Source: Fictibacillus phosphorivorans (GTDB lineage: Bacteria > Bacillota > Bacilli > Bacillales > Fictibacillaceae). Taken from it: DNA of 64,000 bases. Shown one piece after another: positions 55,918 to 64,000 of the stretch; the first letter of the stretch is position 1, and each line of letters starts with the position of its first letter. The position numbers were made by a program, and so were the translations under genes. A model generated the notes under the pieces. It did not search any database. It saw only the letters and a list, made by a program, of their open reading frames with translations, and was not told where the DNA came from. The stretch is from contig NZ_CP015378.1 in the NCBI RefSeq assembly GCF_001629705.1, positions 2,852,001 through 2,916,000 of the forward strand, in the 5' to 3' direction.

Positions 55918-57495
55918 TTAACGTGAACTTACTGGGATATATATGATCTGCCCTTCGGATACTTCCCCTTGCTGCAATTGGTTCATACGCATGAGTGTAT
56001 TCAATGAGATATCATATCTCTCACAGATGTGTTCTAAAGAATCCCCGCGTTGAAGAATGTACATTTTCATTTTAGAAAAACGGTCTTCTTTAGCAGAAAG
56101 CATCTTTGTTAAATAAAGTGCATTTTCGTCTCTAGGTTCCTCACGCTCTATATTCACTTCTATCGGTTCTGCTTCAGTCTCGTATTCTTCATAACTCGTA
56201 TCATAAGATTCATAAGTGGTCTCTTGATCTTCTTCAGCTTCGTTGTAACTTGTATTCTCATATTCTTGCTCATCTTCATATGATTGCTCACCATAACCGT
56301 ATGAAGGACGCTGTTCAGCATTTTGCTGATATTGATAACTTCCGTACGGATTGGAGGGTTGCTGATAAGCATTTTGTTGTTGATATGTTTCTTGATGCTG
56401 GTATCCTTCTTGTTGCTGGTATTCCTCTGCTTGCTGGTATCCACTTTGATTCTGATACGAAGTTTGCTGCTGGTATGCTTCATGTTGCTGGTATGGATTG
56501 TAAGTGTATGGTCTATTCGTGTCATGATACGTTTCTTCATATTGAGGAGAGTTTGATTGTGAATCACCCGTTTCCTCTTGATAAGAAGTATCATAGCTCT
56601 CATAATCACCTTCTACGTGATCATAAGCTTCTGTATCATTCGTTTCTTCCATCTCTTCTACCTCTCCATAAAACTGTGAAGGCTCTTCATCTGAATCTTC
56701 CGTTTCATTGAGTGATGAAGGTTCATTGTTTCTTGTGTCATCCACGGAAAACGCAATAGCTTTTAATGAATCAAATGTAGCTTCCATCGTCCGATCATCT
56801 TGTGCCTCAAAGTGCGGTTTAAATTCAAACGGTGTTGTCTTTTCAGAACGAACGTCAGCTTCTTTTTCCTCAAATCGAGCTGCAAACTCATTAAGATGTG
56901 AAGACTGTGAAGGAACGCCTCCACTTTGACGTGCCTCGAACTGAAAAGGAGTGAAAATATCTTGTTTTTCTTCTTTATGAGAAGCTCTTTCTTCTACAGT
57001 ACTCGTTCGAACCGCTTCTTTCGGAGGTTCGTATGATTGACTTTCTTGACGCTGCTTCTCGTCTTTTATCCCGTAAATACAGATCGAGGCAGAAAGTTCA
57101 AAACAAGTTGAGTTTGGAAGCTCATATTCAAACGATTCGACTTCCACTTTTACCTCATTTGAATCTTCTACTCGATACGACGGAATGGTGATATCCACTG
57201 GAAAACGATGCACAAGATCTGTCATCCCATCTTCTGCCACATTCAGTTGAGTAAGAGAGCGGTAAGACATACTCTCGGAAAGCGCATTCTGGTCGGTTAC
57301 ACCGTCATTCAGTTCTTGCTTTTCACACCGGTATCTGCCATTTAATATAAGGGCTCCCTTGATATAAACCTGTCCGGCTTCCTCTGTGATACGAATCTCA
57401 GGATCTAGTGACATTGACAAAACTTCAGCTACTTCCTGTCCCTTCTTTAGCCAAACAGACTCCTCAATGGAGAAACGCAGCTTCGATTGACTCAT
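55918..57495 (-). CDS. spoVID: Stage VI sporulation protein D (spore coat morphogenetic)
   Basis: 525 aa. N-terminal SpoVID domain (residues about 1-140: LRFSIEESVWLKKGQEVAEV, VYIKGALILNGRY, VDITIPSYRVED), a long acidic Glu/Ser/Gln/Tyr-rich linker with YQQ-type repeats (about residues 320-395), and a C-terminal LysM (MYILQRGDSLEHICERYDIS). It encases the forespore with coat proteins and binds SafA. A consensus SigE promoter lies upstream. First gene of a three-gene operon. Confidence 0.94.
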   Translation of the reverse strand: MSQSKLRFSIEESVWLKKGQEVAEVLSMSLDPEIRITEEAGQVYIKGALILNGRYRCEKQELNDGVTDQNALSESMSYRSLTQLNVAEDGMTDLVHRFPVDITIPSYRVEDSNEVKVEVESFEYELPNSTCFELSASICIYGIKDEKQRQESQSYEPPKEAVRTSTVEERASHKEEKQDIFTPFQFEARQSGGVPSQSSHLNEFAARFEEKEADVRSEKTTPFEFKPHFEAQDDRTMEATFDSLKAIAFSVDDTRNNEPSSLNETEDSDEEPSQFYGEVEEMEETNDTEAYDHVEGDYESYDTSYQEETGDSQSNSPQYEETYHDTNRPYTYNPYQQHEAYQQQTSYQNQSGYQQAEEYQQQEGYQHQETYQQQNAYQQPSNPYGSYQYQQNAEQRPSYGYGEQSYEDEQEYENTSYNEAEEDQETTYESYDTSYEEYETEAEPIEVNIEREEPRDENALYLTKMLSAKEDRFSKMKMYILQRGDSLEHICERYDISLNTLMRMNQLQQGEVSEGQIIYIPVSSR

Positions 57496-57537
57496 GCCCT
57501 TCTCCTCCTTTCAGGTTGCATATAGTTATACAATATA

Positions 57538-57566
57538 GGTGTATGAGTGAACAGGACGAAATATGA
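57538..57566 (-). promoter_or_regulatory. SigE promoter of the spoVID operon
   Basis: Minus-strand TCATATT (57566-57560), 14-base spacer, CATACACC (57545-57538). This is a near-perfect mother-cell SigE promoter about 43 bases upstream of the start codon. Confidence 0.8.
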
Positions 57567-57599
57567 TTTTTATTCGTTGTAAGGTTCTTTTAAAAAACA

Positions 57600-57632
57600 A
57601 AAATAGCGTCCGCTGTAATAAGCGGACGCTAC
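57600..57632 (-). terminator. Terminator of the hemAXCDBL operon
   Basis: AGCGTCCGCT (57605-57614) and AGCGGACGCT (57621-57630) form a perfect stem; minus-strand ATTTTTG follows. Confidence 0.92.
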
Positions 57633-57641
57633 CAAAGATGA

Positions 57642-58928
57642 CTATTTTAATTGTGAGAATGCCTTTCTAAACGCTGCAATTGTTTTATTAATATCGTCTT
57701 CTGTATGAGCAATAGATAAGAATAACCCTTCAAATTGTGAAGGAGGCAATGAGATGCCTTCTTGTAGCATCGTTTTAAAACAAACATTAAAGTGATCTAA
57801 ATTGGATTGCTTAGCTGTTTCATAATTGATCACATCTTGATTCGTGAAAAAGAAGCCAATCATGCTTCCTGCACGGTTTATCGTATGTGCGATACCATAA
57901 TGCTCAGCAGCTTCAGAGATACCGGAAGCTAGTTGATCTCCAAGTTTTTGAAAATAAGTGTAACTCTCTTTTGTAAGTTGTGAAAGGGTAGCATACCCTG
58001 CAGCCATAGCAAGAGGATTTCCTGATAACGTTCCTGCTTGATAGATTGGTCCGCTTGGCGCGATCTGTTCCATAATCTCTCGTTTCCCACCATAAGCACC
58101 AACAGGTAGACCACCTCCAATGACTTTACCTAAACAAGTTAGGTCAGGTGTTACTCCAAAATAACCTTGTGCACATTCATAATCTACTCGGAAGCCTGTC
58201 ATTACTTCGTCAAAGATCAATAGGGAGCCATGTTGTTCAGTCATTTTACGAACGCCTTCTAAGAACCCTTTTTGTGGTGGAACGACACCCATGTTACCTG
58301 CAACTGGCTCTACAATCACACAAGCGATATCTTCTCCAAATTGATCAAACGCTACTTGTAAACTTTCAAGATCGTTGTATGGAACTGTGATCGTGTTCTG
58401 TGCGATACCCTCTGGAACTCCCGGTGAATCCGGAAGTCCGAGCGTTGCAACACCAGAGCCTGCTTTAATCAATAAGGAGTCACCGTGTCCATGGTAACAA
58501 CCTTCAAATTTAACAATTTTGCTTCGGCCTGTATATCCTCGAGCTAGACGAAGTGCACTCATCGTTGCTTCTGTACCAGAGTTAACCATACGTACCACCT
58601 CGATAGAAGGAACACGGTCGATCACAAGTTTTGCAAGCTTTGTTTCCATTTCATTAGGCGCACCAAAACTTGTTCCCAGCTCAGCCGTTCGCTTAAGTGC
58701 ATCTACTACTTGGTCGTCAGCATGCCCAAGAATTAAAGGTCCCCATGACAATACATAATCGATATATTCATTCCCATCGATATCATAAATCTTAGATCCT
58801 TTTCCGCGTTCCATAAATACAGGATCCATCTTTACAGATTTAAATGCACGTACAGGACTGTTAACTCCCCCAGGCATGACTTCTTTCGCTTCTTGAAAAG
58901 CAGCGATCGATTTTTCAAAGCTTCTCAT
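57642..58928 (-). CDS. hemL: Glutamate-1-semialdehyde 2,1-aminomutase
   Basis: PLP enzyme giving 5-aminolevulinate; 428 aa. PLP-binding Lys in [18 protein letters not shown] (near residue 267), [18 protein letters not shown] near 120, and [15 protein letters not shown] at the N-terminus. ATG at 58928 follows AGAGGTG. Last gene of the operon; overlaps nothing but follows hemB closely. Confidence 0.96.
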   Translation of the reverse strand: MRSFEKSIAAFQEAKEVMPGGVNSPVRAFKSVKMDPVFMERGKGSKIYDIDGNEYIDYVLSWGPLILGHADDQVVDALKRTAELGTSFGAPNEMETKLAKLVIDRVPSIEVVRMVNSGTEATMSALRLARGYTGRSKIVKFEGCYHGHGDSLLIKAGSGVATLGLPDSPGVPEGIAQNTITVPYNDLESLQVAFDQFGEDIACVIVEPVAGNMGVVPPQKGFLEGVRKMTEQHGSLLIFDEVMTGFRVDYECAQGYFGVTPDLTCLGKVIGGGLPVGAYGGKREIMEQIAPSGPIYQAGTLSGNPLAMAAGYATLSQLTKESYTYFQKLGDQLASGISEAAEHYGIAHTINRAGSMIGFFFTNQDVINYETAKQSNLDHFNVCFKTMLQEGISLPPSQFEGLFLSIAHTEDDINKTIAAFRKAFSQLK

Positions 58929-58944
58929 ACAAACACCTCTTTCC

Positions 58945-59916
58945 TTATTTTTCATTCAGCCATCTTGCAGCATCTTTCGCAAAATACGTAATAATCAAAT
59001 CTGCTCCTGCTCGTTTCATAGAGATCAGTTTTTCAAGTACGATGCTCTTTTCATCCACCCATCCGTTCATAGCAGCTGCTTTGATCATGGAATACTCCCC
59101 ACTGACGTTGTAGGCTACTAGTGGAAGAGGGTATCTGTCTTTTAATTCTCTTAAAATATCTAAATAAGAAAGAGCGGGCTTTACCATTAAGAAATCAGCC
59201 CCTTCAGCAACGTCTGATTCTGCCTCCCGGAGGGCTTCAAGTCGATTAGCCGGATCCATCTGATACGTTTTTCTATCCCCAAACTGAGGTGTACTGTGCG
59301 CTGCATCACGGAATGGACCATAAAACGATGAGGCATACTTAACGGCATAAGACATGATCGGAACATCATAGAACCCAGCTTCATCGAGTCCTTGTCTGAT
59401 CGCTGCAACAAAACCATCCATCATGTTTGAAGGTGCGATAATATCCGCTCCAGCTTTAGCTTGTGATACAGCTGTTTTTGCAAGCAACGTCAAGGTTTCA
59501 TCATTTAAAACTTCACCATTTTCGATCACACCACAATGCCCATGATCTGTAAATTGGCATAAACAAGTGTCTGCAATGACAGTTAGTGATGGAGCAACTT
59601 CTTTAATTTGTGCGATTGCTTTTTGTACGATTCCATTATGGTCATAAGCTGAACTTCCACAATCGTCTTTTTCCGCTGGTACACCAAAAACGATAATAGA
59701 CTGGATGCCAAGACTTTCAATTTCTTTTACCTCTTCTTGAAGAAGATCTAATGATAGATGATATACACCTGGCATGGAAGGAACTTCTTTTTTTATGTTT
59801 TCTCCTTCAACAAAAAACAATGGATAGATAAAGTCTGAAACATGAAGATGCGTTTCACGCACTAGGGAACGCATTGATGCTGATTTTCTTAAACGACGAT
59901 GACGTTGAAAATTCAT
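58945..59916 (-). CDS. hemB: Delta-aminolevulinic acid dehydratase (porphobilinogen synthase)
   Basis: Condenses two aminolevulinates; 323 aa. Zinc-site cysteines in [19 protein letters not shown] (near residue 120), Schiff-base lysines in [18 protein letters not shown] (near 195) and [11 protein letters not shown] (near 248). ATG at 59916 follows AAGGAGG. One base after hemD. Confidence 0.97.
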   Translation of the reverse strand: MNFQRHRRLRKSASMRSLVRETHLHVSDFIYPLFFVEGENIKKEVPSMPGVYHLSLDLLQEEVKEIESLGIQSIIVFGVPAEKDDCGSSAYDHNGIVQKAIAQIKEVAPSLTVIADTCLCQFTDHGHCGVIENGEVLNDETLTLLAKTAVSQAKAGADIIAPSNMMDGFVAAIRQGLDEAGFYDVPIMSYAVKYASSFYGPFRDAAHSTPQFGDRKTYQMDPANRLEALREAESDVAEGADFLMVKPALSYLDILRELKDRYPLPLVAYNVSGEYSMIKAAAMNGWVDEKSIVLEKLISMKRAGADLIITYFAKDAARWLNEK

Positions 59917-59917
59917 A

Positions 59918-60670
59918 TTAACTTCCTCCTTGAAAATAAGAGATGGCACAGTTCACCATATCTTCTGCGGTAAATTGTTTCGGCATTAACACATGATGAT
60001 ATCCGCATTCTTCTGCAGCTTTTTTCGTTGTTGGACCAACACAGATCACTGGCTTTTTGTATACTTCCTCTGTTTGCAACCCTCTACTCATGAAGGTTAC
60101 GGCAGATGGGCTCATAAAAAACAGGCAATCTGCTTGATGTACGAGCGACCAATCTAAATGGTCTTCTGATTCCGTTTTGTAGACCACTAACTCTTCTACC
60201 CATGCTGTTTCCTTCAACTCCTCTTTAATAAAAGAAGGAGCTAGATTCCCCTTTGGAAATAAGATTTTTTCATGAGATAAGACGTGTTTTTTTAGCGTCT
60301 TTACTAAGCTTTCAGCATGGTACTGATCCGGCACAAGAATAGATGTGATCCCTTTCTTTCTTAATGATTCAGCTGTTTTCTCTCCAACTGCGGCAAACTT
60401 AACATTTCCCAAAGTGAGATTACAATCAGAAATCAGTTGAAAAAAGTGATCCACTCCATTTTTGCTCGTGAAAATGATCCATTGGTAAGATGATAGATCG
60501 TTTAACAAGGATTGCGCTTCTTCGTTCTTAACCCCTTTTATAGAGACAATAGGAAATGAAAGAGGAAGCCCGCCACACTCTTGTATGAGTGAGATTAAAG
60601 GCACTGCCTGCTCTTTCGGCCGTGTAACAAGTATTCTCTTACCTGCTAGTGGTCCTATAGAAGTATTCAT
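59918..60670 (-). CDS. hemD: Uroporphyrinogen-III synthase
   Basis: Closes and inverts hydroxymethylbilane to uroporphyrinogen III; 250 aa. The family is poorly conserved, but [48 protein letters not shown] and [16 protein letters not shown] are recognisable. Its ATG overlaps the hemC stop (TAATG). Confidence 0.94.
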   Translation of the reverse strand: MNTSIGPLAGKRILVTRPKEQAVPLISLIQECGGLPLSFPIVSIKGVKNEEAQSLLNDLSSYQWIIFTSKNGVDHFFQLISDCNLTLGNVKFAAVGEKTAESLRKKGITSILVPDQYHAESLVKTLKKHVLSHEKILFPKGNLAPSFIKEELKETAWVEELVVYKTESEDHLDWSLVHQADCLFFMSPSAVTFMSRGLQTEEVYKKPVICVGPTTKKAAEECGYHHVLMPKQFTAEDMVNCAISYFQGGS

Positions 60671-61602
60671 TATGCATTTAAATCCTTTTTCACTGAATCG
60701 AGTATGGTCTTCGCACCTAATGTTTTTAATTCTTCAGCTAACTCTACACCGACGCGATACGGATCTTTGCCTGACTTCATTTCTTTTAACACGGTCTTTC
60801 CTTCCGGATCTGCAACAAGTCCTGTTAAAGAGACCTCGTAGTTGTCGTCCATCGTTGCAAATGCTGCGATTGGAACTTGGCATCCTCCTTCAAGCGTGTT
60901 TAAGAAAGAGCGTTCTGCTGAAACAGTATCAAATGTATAAGCGTCGTTCAGTGTAGCTAACAATTCTTTCACTTCTAAATCTTCACTTCTGCACTCAATA
61001 GCTAATGAACCTTGACCTACAGCAGGAAGACACAAGTCTATGTCTAAGTATTCGGTAACAACATCCGTAGACCAGCCCATTCTTTCAAGTCCTGCTGCTG
61101 CTAGAATGATCGCATCAAACTCACCAGACTTTAACTTGTTAAGACGAGTATCAATATTACCTCGAATAGATTTAATCTCAAGATCCGGACGTCGGTTCAG
61201 AATCTGTGCTGCTCTTCTAAGTGAACTTGTCCCGACTATAGCACCCGCAGGAAGTTCTCTTAATGAAGAATACTTTTCAGAGATTAGTGCATCCCTTGGA
61301 TCGACACGTTTAGGCGTACAGCCGATCTCGAGTCCCTCAGGCAGTTCAGATGGCATATCCTTCATGCTGTGAACGGCAATATCGATTTCCTTATCTAACA
61401 TCGCTTGTTCGATCTCTTTAACGAACAAGCCTTTTCCGCCTACTTTTGAGAGTGTAACATCAAGAATAATATCACCTTTTGTTACGATCTCTTTCACTTC
61501 AAATTCAAAAGGCATTCCTGACTTTTTTAATTGCTCGATCACCCAGTTTGTCTGTGTGATCGCTAATTTACTTCTTCTTGAACCTACTATAATTTTTCTC
61601 AT
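60670..61602 (-). CDS. hemC: Hydroxymethylbilane synthase (porphobilinogen deaminase)
   Basis: Polymerises four porphobilinogens; 310 aa. [56 protein letters not shown], and the cofactor-attaching Cys in [16 protein letters not shown] (near residue 241). It lies 20 bases after hemX. Confidence 0.97.
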   Translation of the reverse strand: MRKIIVGSRRSKLAITQTNWVIEQLKKSGMPFEFEVKEIVTKGDIILDVTLSKVGGKGLFVKEIEQAMLDKEIDIAVHSMKDMPSELPEGLEIGCTPKRVDPRDALISEKYSSLRELPAGAIVGTSSLRRAAQILNRRPDLEIKSIRGNIDTRLNKLKSGEFDAIILAAAGLERMGWSTDVVTEYLDIDLCLPAVGQGSLAIECRSEDLEVKELLATLNDAYTFDTVSAERSFLNTLEGGCQVPIAAFATMDDNYEVSLTGLVADPEGKTVLKEMKSGKDPYRVGVELAEELKTLGAKTILDSVKKDLNA

Positions 61603-61621
61603 GATATGAATCTCCTATTCT

Positions 61622-62440
61622 TTACTTATACCAAAGGTGAAATTCAGTGAACGTCGACGCTAAAAAGTAGTTGATCAAAACGACTAAGAACGCCGCAGTG
61701 TTCCAAAGCGCTAACGTTTTACCTTGCACACCTCTTCCAACCTTTTGATAGAGGTAAGTACTGTAAACCAAAAGGACAATAAATGACGAGATGACCTTGG
61801 CATCAAGAAGTGTAAAGTCACTTATTTTCCAGAATGCCCATACGACCCCCAATATCAGACTTAACAAGAGCAATGGTACCCCGATCGTATTCAATCGAAA
61901 AGAAAGCTTCTCTAAGTATGATAAACTACCGAAGCGTTGCAGCCTTTTGCTCCATTTTTTTCGTTTCAACATGCCGTGCTGTAGCAGGTACATGAACGAG
62001 AATATAAAAGAGAGTGAAAAAGCTCCATACGAAATGAACGCCATCGTAATATGGATGATTAATAGTTCTGATATTAGCTGTTTCTCAAGCACTGCGCTCG
62101 CTTGTCCTGTTGGAGCAAACAAGTGGATCGAAACAAGCAAGAAACCTAGAATGTTCGTAAAAAACACCAAAAAATCAACCCGGAAAAATCGACTCATGAC
62201 CACCGAGAACGTCACGAGGATCCACGCATAAAAAAACAAGCCTTCTGAGGGTGTTAATATAGGAAACCGTTGATCTTTCAACATCCTTAACACAAAAAAG
62301 ACCGTTTGAAGTACCCAGACAATAGAAAGCAACCAGAAAGCAAATCGGTTTGCTTTCCGGTTGTTTTGAAGAAAATCTATAAAATAGCCTATGATGCTAA
62401 GTGCATATAGAACGATAGTCAGATCATATATCCAATTCAT
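61622..62440 (-). CDS. hemX: HemX, CcsA/ResC-like membrane protein
   Basis: 272 aa, about eight transmembrane helices, cytochrome c assembly (CcsA) fold with MAFISYGAFSLSFIFSFMYL and a conserved His-bearing LIIHITMAF. In B. subtilis it lowers HemA levels. ATG at 62440 follows GGAGTGTGAG; the ATG at 62458 lacks an SD. Second gene of hemAXCDBL. Confidence 0.93.
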   Translation of the reverse strand: MNWIYDLTIVLYALSIIGYFIDFLQNNRKANRFAFWLLSIVWVLQTVFFVLRMLKDQRFPILTPSEGLFFYAWILVTFSVVMSRFFRVDFLVFFTNILGFLLVSIHLFAPTGQASAVLEKQLISELLIIHITMAFISYGAFSLSFIFSFMYLLQHGMLKRKKWSKRLQRFGSLSYLEKLSFRLNTIGVPLLLLSLILGVVWAFWKISDFTLLDAKVISSFIVLLVYSTYLYQKVGRGVQGKTLALWNTAAFLVVLINYFLASTFTEFHLWYK

Positions 62441-62479
62441 TTTTTGCTCACACTCCATGAGCTCGAGGGAAACGAGAGC

Positions 62480-63847
62480 TTAAGTTCTTACTACAGTCGA
62501 AGGAACCAGTTCATCTGTTAGTGAAGACTTATCTTCGACGTTTGCAGCAAATGCTGTTTCCAACTGCTTCTGTTTATCCAAATAATCTTCAAGTCCGAAG
62601 ATTTCAGTAAATAATTGCAACTGTTCTTCAGCTCCTGGTTCGCCAGCCATCTCTTTAGCTCTTGTCACAGGATCACGAAGCAATTGATTCACGATACTTT
62701 TCGTATGTTTGCTTAAAATTTTTCTTTCTCGATCAGTAAGATCGGGCAGCTTGCGTTCGATGCTCTGCATGGTTTCCGCTTGAATGTTTAACGCCTTTTC
62801 TCGTAAAGCAGAAATCAAAGGTACAACGCCAAGCATCGAGATCCAAGATTGGAAAGCAACAATTTCAGCTTCGATCATGATTTCAATCTTTTCCGCTTCT
62901 TTCATTCGTTCAGCAAGGTTAGACTCTACAATACCTTCTAAATCGTCAATATCATACAGAAAAACACTCTCTAAATCATGAAGCTCAGGATCTAAGTCAC
63001 GAGGTACAGCAATATCTACCATGAACAATGGAAGGCCCTTACGTTTCTTAATAGCTGGTGCTGCCATTTTCTTTGTAATGACAAATTCACTAGCACCTGT
63101 AGAAGAAATCACGATATCCGCTCTTATGAGCAAACTCTCAAGATCTTCAAAAGGATGTGCTATACCATGAAACTTTTTAGCTACCTCTTGCGCTTTTTCA
63201 AAAGTACGGTTGATTACAAGTACTTCATTTCCACCGCTCGCATGCAGATGTTTCGCTGTAAGCTCACCCATCTTACCAGCACCTACGATTAAAATGGTTT
63301 TATTTTGTAGACCACCAAAGATTTTTTTCGCGAGTTCGACAGCTGCATAACTAACCGATACCGCATTTTCACCGATATCCGTTTCTGAATGACATCTCTT
63401 CGCGAATGTGATCGCTTGTTTCATGAGTTTATTAAATATGGTTCCTGTTGCATCAAGTTTCTGTGATTCTAAGAATCCATCTCTAACTTGACCAAGAATT
63501 TGTGTCTCACCGATCACCATAGAATCCAAGCCAGCAGCTACACGGAATAGATGCTCAACAGCTGCTTCTCCGTCTCTGATGCTCAAGAATGGTGAAAGTT
63601 CTTCTTTATCAATTGAAAACCAGTCCGCCAAAAAAGATTTGATGTAGTATCTTCCGGTATGAAGTTGATCGGCAACTGCATAGATCTCAGTACGGTTGCA
63701 CGTAGAAACGATTACACATTCAAGTATACTTTTTTGTTTTCGGAGTGTAGAGATCGCATCCGTTAATTCAGCGGGCTGAAAAGAAACTTTTTCCCGAATT
63801 TCTACGGGTGCCGTTTTGTAATTAAGTCCAACCACTAGAATATGCAT
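62480..63847 (-). CDS. hemA: Glutamyl-tRNA reductase
   Basis: First enzyme of C5-route tetrapyrrole synthesis; 455 aa. Catalytic Cys50 in [34 protein letters not shown] near 103, NADPH-binding [14 protein letters not shown] near 190, and C-terminal dimerisation helices. First gene of the operon with a strong SD (GGGAGGTG). Confidence 0.97.
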   Translation of the reverse strand: MHILVVGLNYKTAPVEIREKVSFQPAELTDAISTLRKQKSILECVIVSTCNRTEIYAVADQLHTGRYYIKSFLADWFSIDKEELSPFLSIRDGEAAVEHLFRVAAGLDSMVIGETQILGQVRDGFLESQKLDATGTIFNKLMKQAITFAKRCHSETDIGENAVSVSYAAVELAKKIFGGLQNKTILIVGAGKMGELTAKHLHASGGNEVLVINRTFEKAQEVAKKFHGIAHPFEDLESLLIRADIVISSTGASEFVITKKMAAPAIKKRKGLPLFMVDIAVPRDLDPELHDLESVFLYDIDDLEGIVESNLAERMKEAEKIEIMIEAEIVAFQSWISMLGVVPLISALREKALNIQAETMQSIERKLPDLTDRERKILSKHTKSIVNQLLRDPVTRAKEMAGEPGAEEQLQLFTEIFGLEDYLDKQKQLETAFAANVEDKSSLTDELVPSTVVRT

Positions 63848-63876
63848 GCGCTCACCTCCCTTAATTATGTATGTTC

Positions 63877-63893
63877 TTTATTAATTATAACAT
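63877..63893 (-). promoter_or_regulatory. Extended -10 promoter of hemA with a PerR-box-like overlap
   Basis: Minus-strand TG-T-TATAAT (63893-63885) is an extended -10; no good -35 at 17 bases. The 15-mer TTATAATTAATAAAG (63891-63877) matches 12 of 15 positions of the PerR box TTATAATTATTATAA. B. subtilis hemA is PerR-regulated. Confidence 0.55.
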
Positions 63894-64000
63894 GTCCCAA
63901 AATACGGAATATCCAATAATGTGAACAGAATTTAAACGTTTATGCTATGATGTATTTAAATTCTTTTTGGTGCGTGTATAGCAGTTTTAGGATAACCATA

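Noticed and set aside
56160..56711. ORFs in other frames of the spoVID linker
   Set aside because: Products of low-complexity sequence read out of frame; no start signals.
63940..64000. Plus-strand extended -10 (TGCTATGAT) near the right edge
   Set aside because: No following gene visible before the window ends and no good -35; cannot be supported.

Overview
This 64 kb window is chromosomal DNA from an endospore-forming, low-GC Gram-positive bacterium of the Bacillaceae. The evidence is the density of sporulation genes (rsfA-like, spoVB, coxA-like, safA, spo0B, spoIVFA/FB, spoIIB, spoVID, ysxE), T-box control of two aminoacyl-tRNA synthetase units, an L21 leader, and a gene order that closely follows the Bacillus subtilis hemA-to-yrvM segment. 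The genus cannot be fixed from sequence alone; a Fictibacillus-like relative is a guess. Nearly everything reads on the minus strand. The plus-strand genes are rarA, the rsfA-like gene, spoVB, yrzE, nifS-nadR and a small membrane ORF.

Layout, left to right: 5'-truncated rarA and an RsfA-family regulator (1-2045); tcdA; a 6S RNA gene (about 3232-3424); aspS-hisS behind a T-box leader (3510-7117); a 57-aa HTH-like ORF, dtd and rel (7150-10036); apt-recJ; separate secF and secD ORFs; comN; spoVB; yrbG; yrzE; yajC-tgt-queA; yrzS-ruvB-ruvA; a coxA-like lipoprotein, a CotS-like kinase and safA (23792-27002); the NAD block nadA-nadC-nadB facing nifS-nadR (27139-32378); pheB-obg-spo0B; rpmA-prp-rplU; rng; spoIVFB-spoIVFA; minD-minC-mreD-mreC-mreB-radC-maf (39924-45284); spoIIB; a diguanylate cyclase; folC; T-box-regulated valS (48772-53330); a small membrane ORF; ysxE, an unassigned 305-aa protein and spoVID (53916-57495); and hemL-hemB-hemD-hemC-hemX-hemA (57642-63847).

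Functional groups: tetrapyrrole synthesis up to uroporphyrinogen III; de novo NAD synthesis with its sulfur donor and repressor; cell shape and division-site selection; translation (three synthetases, L21, L27 and the L27-processing protease); stringent response and purine salvage; DNA repair and recombination; protein secretion; and spore engulfment, SigK activation, cortex and coat assembly. Near-consensus SigE promoters precede spoVID and spoIVFA, and a SigF-like promoter precedes the rsfA-like gene.

The main signal not explained by genes is a family of about 125-250 bp interspersed palindromic repeats: eight clear copies plus one decayed remnant, all intergenic. They share outer inverted arms and a central hairpin whose stem covaries between copies. 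One copy sits between the T-box terminator and the start codon in each of the two T-box units (hisS and valS), two inverted copies bracket an orphan segment next to minD, and two nearly identical direct copies flank the valS leader. Other points of interest are terminator hairpins whose descending arm carries the ribosome-binding site of the next gene, tandem repeats inside safA, split secD/secF, a Zn-link-less RNase E/G homolog, an unknown gene in the spoVID operon, and loss of pheA and comC from their usual places.
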